From Silene noctiflora (lineage: Eukaryota; Streptophyta; Magnoliopsida; Caryophyllales; Caryophyllaceae), in contig VHZZ01001515.1 in NCBI GenBank assembly GCA_009801015.1, positions 96,322 through 122,990 on the forward strand: a stretch of 26,669 nt of DNA, written 5' to 3'. Both the position numbers and the translations under genes were made by a program. Under the pieces are notes generated by a model, which saw only the letters and a program-made list of their open reading frames with translations, was not told the origin of the DNA and did not search any database. How positions within the stretch are numbered: the stretch's first letter is position 1; each line of letters opens with the position of its first letter. Positions 23,501 to 26,669 of this stretch are shown here, piece after piece.

Positions 23501-25934
23501 CAGACAAATGACCGGGAATGAGGAAGTAATATATAGTAGCTCCATAAATAATACTTTCCTTGTCACAATAGAATATAGTAGCACTATAAGATTTACTTTC
23601 CTAGTTACAATAAAATATTTTACATAAATAAAATACTTAAAAAAATCTTTATATATCCAAGAACATCGATATTCATGCAAGATCATAATGTTGTTGTAAT
23701 CAATCTGCAAGCTTATCACTTACAACTCTAAATCTAACACATAACCATCCGGCAAATGGTCACGTAGCCTTAAAAGGGATACTAAGAGAATAATAACATA
23801 AGAACAAATTGTCCATGAATTTCATATATAGGTTAAAACTCGCAATTTGCTGTATGTTTTTCCACTCTTCACCTTTGACGTTGCAACGTATCAAAAGAAT
23901 TTTCATATGTGTTTTTTTCCTTGAAATATTTGTTTGCAACAATGTAATGATCATTCATAATGTTTTGATTTATGAATTCACGCTTGTGTCACAGCTCATA
24001 AATGCCTTCACTTTCATAGAAAGCATTCAAGAAACATATCAGTGGGGTACAGATTATTACAGGTATTATTATATATGTATTAATTATTAATTATAGTTTA
24101 ATTGTTATTTATTTGTTAAAGATGTACTTATAGGATTTTTTCAAATCAGACAATAACATTTAACAAAAATAATTATCTATATAATAATTAATAAATGGTA
24201 GAAATTGAGATATATGAAATATTATTCCAAAGGTCTCACGATTAATGAAAATAATAATAAGAACAATGAATTATATTCTACTTTTATTTGCTACAATATA
24301 ATCTAACAATTGCGAGTCAATATTACATTTATCTCATTAATTTATTTTAAAATCTTCTAACACAAGCAACATAATTAGAGCCTAAAATACAAACATACCC
24401 TTATTCTTAATTGCTTGAAGCGTTACAACCAAATAATTAATTACTTCTTTCTTTATTTGGGATTACTATACTTTGTTTTTTGTTTCATTTAATTTTTTTT
24501 GAGGTGTTTGTTTCATTTAATTAGAGTCATCATAACTCCTATATGGGATAACAAAAATGTCTTTTTAAATATAAAAAAACTTTTATGAAAAGCTAACTGG
24601 AATTATTCATCATTTGCCTTAAACTTGCATCTTGTTTGAGAATTATATAACTCGTGAATGCACTTCATACATTTCTGAGGTATTCTCCTTCAGTTTACTG
24701 AAAGCAAATGAGTATATCCCTCACAAGTTCCGTTTTGTCATTTGCGATAAACTAAAATCCAACCCCAAATTATTTATTTAAGAGATTATGGCCTTATCGG
24801 CTCATAAAGACCAACTTTGATATAATATTAAAAAAAATGATGTTTTATTGTATGTAGTAAACTCAAATGAGTATATTGAGTTCTATAAAATTAGCCGTTT
24901 AACATGAAATTTCAAAGATAATTTTAAAATCATTTATCCTACTTTATGACTCTAATTGATAAATTATTTGAAAAGGTCATTAAAAACATATGTAGTGAAA
25001 ATTTTAAAAAATAACTAAAATTTGAAAAGTTATCTGAAAATTATAATATGATAAGGTAGCTATTAACTGTAAAATGTTTGGCAAATCAGGCTAGAAATTT
25101 AGCTGATATATGATGAAAACCTCGCCTATCAACAGGCGAAGGCCGAAAAAAAAAAGATCGTGTTTTCCCTTATTCTCGACAAAATTTCTCCAGTTCGCTT
25201 TTTTCTGACGGGTCTTTACTTTAGGGCAAGTAGTCCTAGGTGAGGGAAAAGAGAAGTTTCACTCTAAGCTCATACTTTATAAAACAAAAGTAGTTGAAAT
25301 ATTAGATTATTTTCTACATGCTACCTCATATAATTTATTTTATTTTATTTTGGGTAACTTTTTTTATTTCAGCTACATTTACCAAAAATAAAAAAATAAA
25401 CTCTCCGGATTTTCGCGCAAATAAGTTGCACTAGTCAATAAAATACCTGATTTTTCTTATTAAACAAAGTCATTTGGTTTTTATACTTAGATTAAACTTA
25501 AAATTTCCACATATATCTCAAATAAAAGGAGTTAATAATTTATTTTTAAATATCTGCGATTATTTGGTTATAATAATATAATGTTATAAAAGACTTACAA
25601 TAATTTGTCTAGTACTTTTCTACCCATCTAAATTTTTGTTATTCTTTTAAATAGGAAGCACGGGGAAGAAGTTCAATTATTACTTGAGATCTTTACGAAG
25701 ATTAAAGAAGAATTTGAATCTTTGGAAAGACCAAATATAGAGGAGGAAACAATTGACAAATTATCTTGGAAAGGAAGGCCTTTAAAAACACGTATTGGTA
25801 AGGAAGAGATGATAGATACATTGGATTTATTACAATATGATGAAGAAACACCTAAAACCGAGTCTGCAAAATGTATTGAAGAAAAATTTAAAGAGGAAAT
25901 TGTTGATTGGGAGTTTGATGCAATTGAAAACTAA
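1788..25934 (+). CDS. 18-exon gene for a 641-residue plant coiled-coil protein of unknown function
   Basis: Seen: 18 exons with GT-AG introns and matching phases give one open frame of 641 codons plus TAA. The start is the first ATG in the leader (acaaaATGcc), and the product opens MPWLKLAVNKVIEE. Landmarks: HAGHVVSTGVNLFQDRI (about 35-51), RLEEDFISCRGKERVLLLQK (exon 2), LEAPNDEEI (about 159-167), MKREELLQFAQ (208-218), ALKEAHFKIKVCSKF (271-285), a heptad-like Glu/Lys/Leu coiled coil at about 345-420, a Trp-containing segment (AWNKFIEHAWDVQY, 427-440), LEEEYLQLESQ (516-526) and an acidic tail. No signal peptide or membrane segment is visible. Family (from memory): a conserved plant coiled-coil protein of similar length and motif order, function unsettled. 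Inference: cytosolic or membrane-peripheral scaffold; diverged paralogue because many usually conserved positions differ. Alternative: a recently silenced copy; the open frame argues against it. Expression not provable here. Confidence 0.88.
2332..2544 (+). CDS. Exon 2 (residues 52-122)
   Basis: Acceptor ttatatttcag ends at 2331 and donor gtaagt starts at 2545; 71 codons, phase 0. Encodes a charged helix with the SCRGKERVLLLQK motif that is the strongest family match in the N-terminal half. The exon's own first six bases are GTAAGT, a donor consensus directly behind the acceptor. Confidence 0.88.
2699..2852. mobile_element. Small foldback (MITE-like) element in intron 2
   Basis: The left arm (GGACACACATTTACATTAAC, continuing to about 2765) is roughly the reverse complement of the right arm ending at 2850 (TTAATGTGTGTTCTCC). 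The shared core is CATAYGAGGAAAGATT. The arms cover almost the whole element with about three quarters identity by eye. No clear target duplication, so the family is uncertain. Confidence 0.6.
2855..6740 (-). mobile_element. Degraded L1-type LINE, antisense to the gene, interrupted by a solo LTR
   Basis: On the minus strand, in order: an endonuclease-RT linker (KDKHLGMKFSFLN-like, about 6735-6600); the reverse-transcriptase domain (about 6540-5640) with NRRVLETKEDLIRF, ALNFPPQIVKWI, a GDPLSP-box relic (VDPLLP) and the catalytic FADD box present as FVDN (about 6030); a post-RT segment (DYKDFSYADKIQLVNSIIFG, FGGLWMKWM, 5870-5476); and, beyond the LTR, the linker and the zinc-binding zf-RVT domain (CLCKDHA, DDPHDHLFFKCLF, about 3137-2870). 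Several frameshifts and stops interrupt it, and Asn replaces the second catalytic Asp. The 5' end and poly(A) tail were not identified. Dead copy filling most of intron 2. Confidence 0.85.
3674..5472 (-). mobile_element. Solo LTR (probably Ty3/gypsy-like) inside the LINE, about 1.8 kb
   Basis: The element begins TGATG and ends CATCA, with near-identical 5-bp flanks GCATC (3669-3673) and ACATC (5473-5477). The LINE coding trace stops at one edge and resumes at the other, which fixes the boundaries. On the minus strand it carries TATA-like strings (about 4650-4686) after a GC-rich block (4690-5180, many GCCGG/CCGGC words), and the closing part (CGACACCCGACTAAATACTA) resembles gypsy LTR ends. 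No internal coding region or second LTR is present, so it looks like a solo LTR left by recombination, of moderate age. The family call is inference. Confidence 0.68.
6741..7357. other. Rest of intron 2, nothing recognised
   Basis: AT-rich sequence with poly-A and poly-T runs and no protein-like frame. It may include the decayed 5' part of the antisense LINE, but no endonuclease motif is readable. The last 40 bases hold the polypyrimidine tract for exon 3. Confidence 0.4.
7358..7462 (+). CDS. Exon 3 (residues 123-157)
   Basis: Acceptor attttttcag ends at 7357; donor gtaaat at 7463; 35 codons, phase 0. Encodes a segment ending VFFQSQVIERLLLSM, matching the family block just before LEAPN. It follows a 4.8-kb intron full of repeats. 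Confidence 0.82.
7567..7619 (+). CDS. Exon 4 (residues 158-174 and part of Arg175)
   Basis: Acceptor cttatactag; donor gtgact at 7620; 53 bases, ending in phase 2. Encodes VLEAPNDEEINHLQEIF, a clear family block. Flanked by short introns of 104 and 87 bp. Confidence 0.87.
7707..7803 (+). CDS. Exon 5 (rest of Arg175, residues 176-207)
   Basis: Acceptor atttggcag; donor gtaagt at 7804; the first base completes the split Arg codon. Encodes WIKDLAEVFSTYHEEIL near its end, matching the family block that precedes the KREELLQFAQ motif. Confidence 0.87.
7804..8182. other. Intron 5, nothing recognised
   Basis: 379 bp, AT-rich, with clean gtaagt and ctcttag ends. No repeat termini or coding trace. 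Confidence 0.5.
8183..8256 (+). CDS. Exon 6 (residues 208-231 and part of Arg232)
   Basis: Acceptor gatctcttag; donor gtacaa at 8257; 74 bases, phase 2. Encodes MKREELLQFAQVAFSGLKKN, one of the best conserved blocks. Confidence 0.88.
8514..8628 (+). CDS. Exon 7 (rest of Arg232, residues 233-270)
   Basis: Acceptor cttcccctcag; donor gtatgt at 8629; one base plus 38 codons, phase 0 at the end. Opens RIDVEANNLKSQI, as expected after the KREELLQFAQ block. Confidence 0.87.
8629..9074. other. First part of intron 7, nothing recognised
   Basis: Unremarkable AT-rich sequence between exon 7 and the copia fossil; no paired termini or coding trace found. Confidence 0.4.
9075..10430 (+). mobile_element. 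Ty1/copia fossil: probable 5' LTR plus gag remnant
   Basis: About 9075-9386 has LTR character (TGTTG start, AATAAA-like string near 9270, closing ttctaca), followed by a sequence resembling the tRNA-Met primer site. About 9620-10180 reads as copia gag: RIALITKNKLSFISG, DDILYLNVLPE and SHIDFLLDLDKKYEYTR. A CCHC zinc-knuckle trace (YCDHCNKHGQTIEF) lies at about 10318-10370. No protease, integrase, RT or 3' LTR follows. It is broken in many places and truncated, clearly old. Exact ends are approximate. Confidence 0.72.
10737..10847 (+). CDS. Exon 8 (residues 271-307)
   Basis: Acceptor gtttgtccag; donor gtatta at 10848; 37 codons, phase 0. Opens ALKEAHFKIKVCSKF, a strong family match. Flanked by introns carrying a copia fossil (left) and a MULE (right). 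Confidence 0.87.
11070..12339. mobile_element. Mutator-like element (MULE), long TIRs, perfect 9-bp target duplication
   Basis: TACTTAATT flanks both sides (11061-11069 and 12340-12348). The ends are GAGTTATTTTACAAGAATAA and, inverted, GGGTTTATTCATAGGAATAA. The terminal inverted repeats run about 115 bp, sharing words such as ATAATCC/ATAATCT and TCTTCTC. A 9-bp duplication with long TIRs is diagnostic of Mutator-like elements. The interior has GT-rich blocks (11440-11590, 12000-12150) unlike its AT-rich surroundings, but no transposase. 174 bases are unsequenced. Sits in intron 8. Confidence 0.85.
11251..11424. other. Assembly gap (174 N); a further single N at 12171
   Basis: A run of N inside the MULE. 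The gap lies wholly inside intron 8, so it does not touch the coding exons as modelled. Reading frames that cross it are meaningless. Confidence 0.99.
12543..12619 (+). CDS. Exon 9 (residues 308-332 and part of Lys333)
   Basis: Acceptor atatttgacag; 77 bases ending in phase 2 before the non-consensus donor context CACAA|gttaga. Encodes NKLKILLRSLTNS and AEKRIFDH, matching the family block. It lies between two MULE insertions, 203 bp after one and 62 bp before the other. Confidence 0.8.
12682..13712 (+). mobile_element. Pack-MULE-like element, 1031 bp, with a captured gene 5' end
   Basis: Begins GAGTGAATTAATAATTAC and ends with its inverse. The inverted arms (about 12682-12815 and 13540-13712) share TTACTCCCCTCAAATRTG and CATTTGCACTTTCAGGTG-like blocks. 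Flanks TTATTTAAT (12673-12681) and TTATTTAAA (13713-13721) form a 9-bp target duplication with one change. The interior is C-rich leader-like sequence ending ACCATGGCT at 13020-13028. The ATG opens MAVIHLINFDSVPKLRPCHS, and a Ser-rich stretch (SSSSSNSTLPLSKFSNLLL) follows in a shifted frame, the composition of a plastid transit peptide. Inference: capture of a host gene's first exon. No transposase. Confidence 0.75.
13762..13804. repeat. (TA)n microsatellite
   Basis: About 21 uninterrupted TA units in intron 9, 49 bp after the MULE. Length is likely to vary between individuals. Confidence 0.97.
13805..14504. other. Middle of intron 9, nothing recognised
   Basis: AT-rich; the longest frame (13913-14170, 85 codons) has no recognisable motif and lysine, phenylalanine and isoleucine-rich random composition. 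No repeat termini found. Confidence 0.4.
14505..14546. repeat. (AAC)n microsatellite
   Basis: About 14 AAC units with one interruption (aataac near 14534), about 210 bp before exon 10. Repeats of TTG/CCT type on the other strand account for a long Cys run in a spurious minus-strand frame. Confidence 0.95.
14759..14807 (+). CDS. Exon 10 (rest of Lys333, residues 334-349)
   Basis: A 49-base exon found because the flanking exons need a piece of length 1 modulo 3. Acceptor tatatttaaccag and donor gtaagc are both good, and the codons NHKDETKHFGSIKAFE lead straight into the coiled coil of exon 11. Little sequence conservation supports it, so transcript evidence would settle it. Confidence 0.7.
14808..15480. 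other. First part of intron 10, nothing firm
   Basis: AT-rich. A cagggagtata string at 15002-15012 resembles the end of a decayed Stowaway, but no matching partner was found. Confidence 0.35.
15481..15996. repeat. Purine-rich island with 22-bp tandem duplication
   Basis: A GA/GT-rich island (15484-15870) stands out from the AT-rich intron. It includes two copies of AGAAGAATGAAGAGCAGAAG plus two bases at 15579-15600 and 15601-15622. No terminal repeats were seen, so the origin of the island is unknown; the style resembles MULE interiors elsewhere in the window. Confidence 0.6.
16433..16786. mobile_element. Non-autonomous hAT inserted in the MULE, 354 bp
   Basis: Flanked by a perfect 8-bp duplication GTACCGCG (16425-16432 and 16787-16794). 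Ends are CAGGGGATGACCTGGGG and GGCCCGCCACTG (inverse CAGTGGCGGGCC). Terminal CAGnGG and an 8-bp duplication are hAT hallmarks. Removing it restores the outer element's terminal inverted repeat, which confirms both boundaries. A tRNA-like string (inverse GTGGTTCAATGG and GGGGTTTGAATC) is internal but does not form a tRNA by eye. Confidence 0.85.
16446..16467. repeat. Poly-G tract (22 G)
   Basis: Twenty-two consecutive G, then A, then six more G, near the left end of the hAT. Likely a slippage hotspot, so its length in the assembly is not reliable. It could adopt a G-quadruplex. Confidence 0.95.
16891..16956 (+). CDS. Exon 11 (residues 350-371), start of the coiled coil
   Basis: Acceptor tatgattgtag; donor gtacat at 16957; 22 codons, phase 0. 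Encodes ELMVEIEMLEKQKEKLELEL, a textbook heptad-like run of Leu/Ile/Met spaced with Glu and Lys. It lies 86 bp after the end of a nested MULE/hAT insertion. Confidence 0.86.
16957..18384. other. Intron 11, nothing firmly identified
   Basis: 1428 bp, AT-rich. It includes a short perfect inverted repeat AACATGTG...CACATGTT at 17233-17256 and a moderately GC-rich patch at 17690-17880 without a coding trace. No element ends could be paired. Confidence 0.4.
18385..18492 (+). CDS. Exon 12 (residues 372-407)
   Basis: Acceptor ttgtaactag; donor gtatcc at 18493; 36 codons, phase 0. Continues the coiled coil (TTRLDNAKEERFQFHEANN). Confidence 0.86.
18594..18724 (+). CDS. Exon 13 (residues 408-450 and part of Ser451)
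   Basis: Acceptor atttctgatttag; donor gtacga at 18725; 131 bases, phase 2. Encodes EKELSTYITSCKTEA followed by a Trp-bearing helix, AWNKFIEHAWDVQY, which matches the family block after the coiled coil. Confidence 0.87.
18918..18984 (+). CDS. Exon 14 (rest of Ser451, residues 452-473)
   Basis: Donor gtactt at 18985. The acceptor (gtgatgaag, ending at 18917) has a poor pyrimidine tract. It is chosen because its frame gives SNELKKYGKFHVEMILHTL, which fits the family, while the next AG seven bases on breaks phase. Confidence 0.75.
19063..19127 (+). CDS. Exon 15 (residues 474-494 and part of Glu495)
   Basis: Acceptor gcgttattcag; donor gtatgt at 19128; 65 bases, phase 2. Encodes NMFRNMVGQFKVLARRLKLS. 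The downstream intron is only 102 bp. Confidence 0.82.
19230..19323 (+). CDS. Exon 16 (rest of Glu495, residues 496-526)
   Basis: Acceptor tttgttacctag; donor gtaatc at 19324; one base plus 31 codons. Encodes RKTLEEEYLQLESQ, a strong family match near the C-terminus. It is followed by the 4.7-kb intron 16. Confidence 0.86.
19371..19430 (+). repeat. 25-bp tandem repeat after exon 16
   Basis: ATGTTTTACTGATATAATGC plus five bases repeats at 19371-19395 and 19396-19420, with a third partial copy at 19421-19430 that then diverges. It lies about 50 bp inside intron 16. Confidence 0.9.
19480..19733. mobile_element. Stowaway-like MITE, 254 bp
   Basis: Starts CACCCTCCATTTTTCTCTTT and ends in the inverted match GAAAGAAAAGAAAAAAAAAG followed by GAGGTAG, flanked by TA at 19478-19479 and 19734-19735. 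Arms of about 32 bp share CTTTTCTTyCwATTTGACT. Non-coding. Sits in intron 16. Confidence 0.75.
19736..20432. other. Intron 16 segment with a GT-rich island
   Basis: No element ends identified. A GT/GA-rich island at about 20010-20160 contrasts with the AT-rich surroundings. The small minus-strand frame across it (20028-20210) is a by-product of that composition. Confidence 0.4.
20433..21323 (+). mobile_element. Miniature LTR-retroelement fossil (TRIM-like)
   Basis: Two diverged direct repeats, 20433-20614 and 21146-21323, share CCACCAACTCTAATAGTAC, GCGGACAAT/ATGGATAAT with CGTACTATTA, and GGTATCAA(T/C)GCT. The first is followed by ttgtatcagatct (20614-20626), close to the tRNA-Met primer site used by copia-type elements. 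Internal region is only about 530 bp with no coding, hence miniature and non-autonomous. The two repeats differ at many sites, so the copy is old. Outer ends are uncertain: shared similarity starts inside the presumed LTRs. Confidence 0.62.
21324..23317. other. Unassigned GT-rich block of intron 16
   Basis: About 21640-23170 is richer in G and T than other intronic sequence and could be an old retroelement interior. A purine run (aaggggagg, 23160-23168) resembles a polypurine tract, but no second element end was found. The frame at 22379-22642 has no recognisable motif. I cannot assign it. Confidence 0.35.
23011..23101 (+). repeat. Two-copy degenerate tandem repeat
   Basis: ATAGGCATCGATAATGATGA continuing to GTCCGCT (23011-23052) is followed by a related copy (23053-23101) sharing TTGATAATGAGGA-like and GGAATCAARGTCC words. 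Part of the GT-rich block. Confidence 0.7.
23320..23526. mobile_element. Stowaway MITE, 207 bp
   Basis: Starts CTCCCTCTGTCCCGGTCATT and ends in its inverse (AATGACCGGGAATGAGGAAG), with TA on both sides (23318-23319 and 23527-23528). TIRs of about 30 bp include CCCGGTCATTTGTYTG. This is the best-preserved Stowaway of the three, so perhaps the youngest. Confidence 0.88.
23531..23614 (+). repeat. 42-bp tandem duplication beside the MITE
   Basis: ATATAGTAGCTCCATAAATA to ...CACAATAGA (23531-23572) is repeated at 23573-23614 with several changes. It starts three bases after the MITE's TA duplication. Confidence 0.85.
23615..23994. other. End of intron 16, nothing recognised
   Basis: AT-rich, ending in the pyrimidine tract and cttgtgtcacag acceptor of exon 17. 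The overlapping frames on both strands have no recognisable motif. Confidence 0.4.
23995..24062 (+). CDS. Exon 17 (residues 527-548 and part of Arg549)
   Basis: Acceptor gcttgtgtcacag; donor gtatta at 24063; 68 bases, phase 2. Encodes LINAFTFIESIQETYQWGTD, aligning with the family segment that follows LEEEYL. Confidence 0.84.
24063..25654. other. Intron 17, nothing recognised
   Basis: 1592 bp, very AT-rich. A short GC hairpin (CGCCTatcaacAGGCG, about 25123-25138) is followed by an A run, but it has no known meaning in a plant intron. No repeat termini or coding trace found. Confidence 0.4.
25655..25934 (+). CDS. Exon 18 (rest of Arg549, residues 550-641, stop)
   Basis: Acceptor tcttttaaatag; 280 bases to TAA. 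Opens KHGEEVQLLLEIFTKIKEEF and continues ESLERPNIEEE, the usual family C-terminal block. About 58 further residues rich in Glu, Lys and Asp follow (ending VDWEFDAIEN), which may be an extension peculiar to this copy. Confidence 0.87.
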
Positions 25935-26330
25935 GTGTTTACAAATCTTGTGACGAAAAAATTATCGGTATGTAATATAAATGTTACTCATATATTTGTG
26001 TGTAATTTTTTTCTATGTAAGTTGTAATTTATAACGAACTTCATAAATAGTCTTATAGTCATTACTGTAAATATCCGCATACTGATTTTATCACGTGTAT
26101 TTGTTTATTCCCCAAGTTTTTTTTTTCCTTTTTTTTTCGTGCTCTCATACATCCTAGTCAGTTATGAGAGTTAATAGGTATAGCTAAATCGAGTGATTCA
26201 AGTTGATATTTAATTTACATAACAAAATCAAATATTATTAATGAAAATGTTAAGCATCATTAAATTTGTTATTATTATTATTATTATTTTAATTTTTTTT
26301 ATAAAATGCAACTTTTATTGAGCTCAAAAA
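25935..26330 (+). other. Probable 3' untranslated region and downstream sequence
   Basis: Follows the stop. Plant-style weak polyadenylation signals are present (TGTAATATAAAT at 25972-25983, TGTGTAATTTTT near 25998), but no canonical AATAAA, so the cleavage site cannot be placed. A short ATT microsatellite lies at 26269-26287. Confidence 0.4.
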
Positions 26331-26339
26331 AATTCACAA

Positions 26340-26669
26340 AAAATTAGTGGGTAATCGAATACTATCTGGGCCTCCACTCCTTTTGCAATAGCAAAACTAA
26401 GACAGTTGAAGATGGTTTTATTCATGGAGTGAGGGTAGCTAGTAGTGCACCAGAGGTATCTCATTTATTCTTTGCGGACAATTATTATCTTCTTTTTTTT
26501 GAAGGTAATCCCAATGAGAGATTACATTACATTAAGATCATCACTTGATACGAATTTGAAAGTGCGGAAGCGATATTTGATGGGTTGGACCTATAACTCA
26601 CCAATAAGGAACGAACTCAAGACCTATTGAGATCGAACAATGTCAATATCCAAAGACGCGTTTGAATAT
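26340..26669 (+). mobile_element. L1-type LINE reverse-transcriptase fragment, cut by the window end
   Basis: Plus-strand codons from about 26410 read GFIHGVRVASSAPEVSHLFF followed by ADNYYLLFF. This matches the LINE RT block 'HGv.vA...P.iSHLlFADD', with the catalytic second Asp replaced by Asn. The following 150 bases keep traces of the next RT motif in shifted frames. No start or end of the element is visible. It is a different copy and opposite in strand to the intron 2 LINE. Confidence 0.75.

Noticed and set aside
23408-24090. Overlapping frames of about 100 codons on both strands around exon 17
   Set aside because: The minus-strand frames are AT-rich shadows over tandem repeats; the plus-strand frame is simply exon 17 read through its intron.
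25118-25152. GC hairpin followed by a homopolymer, like a bacterial terminator
   Set aside because: Plant intron context, and the following run is A rather than T; no meaning as a terminator.
1-26669. CRISPR array, bacterial operon or phage island
   Set aside because: No regularly spaced repeats, and no prokaryotic gene structure; introns and transposons show a plant nuclear sequence.

Overview
This is a stretch of nuclear DNA from a flowering plant. It is AT-rich, has GT-AG introns and carries typical plant transposons: Stowaway MITEs, Mutator-like (MULE) elements, a hAT, an L1-type LINE, LTR fossils and a Helitron tail. The Stowaway family resembles ones I associate with Caryophyllales, but I would not assign the species beyond eudicot. 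I see no rRNA, no convincing tRNA and no bacterial or organellar genes.

The window holds essentially one host gene. It lies on the + strand and runs from the ATG at 1788 to the stop at 25932-25934. I resolve 18 coding exons: 1788-1940, 2332-2544, 7358-7462, 7567-7619, 7707-7803, 8183-8256, 8514-8628, 10737-10847, 12543-12619, 14759-14807, 16891-16956, 18385-18492, 18594-18724, 18918-18984, 19063-19127, 19230-19323, 23995-24062 and 25655-25934. All 17 introns are GT-AG and the phases join exactly, giving 1926 coding bases (641 residues plus stop). The product is a soluble, charged protein with a central coiled coil. It resembles a plant-wide coiled-coil family of roughly 650-680 residues with no settled function, sometimes labelled 'SMC-like' or 'myosin heavy chain-like' (recalled, not searched). 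The sequence looks clearly diverged from the usual family form, yet every exon is open.

Layout: 1-377 is the tail of a Helitron; 378-1787 is upstream sequence with a Stowaway MITE (1320-1572) just before the leader. Intron 2 (4.8 kb) holds a foldback element and an antisense L1-type LINE split by a solo LTR. Intron 7 holds a decayed Ty1/copia fragment. Introns 8, 9 and 10 each hold a MULE: one with a perfect 9-bp target duplication, one that seems to have captured the start of a host gene, and one split by a 354-bp hAT. Intron 16 (4.7 kb) holds two Stowaway MITEs, a miniature LTR fossil, tandem repeats and an unassigned GT-rich block. Downstream of the gene a + strand LINE reverse-transcriptase fragment runs off the window end.

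So most of the window is one gene inflated by transposons: about 1.9 kb of coding sequence spread over 24 kb. The splice junctions have been spared. I did not find a novel multi-gene system. The points most worth following are the diverged but intact coiled-coil gene, the captured transit-peptide-like segment, and the nested insertions with clean target duplications.
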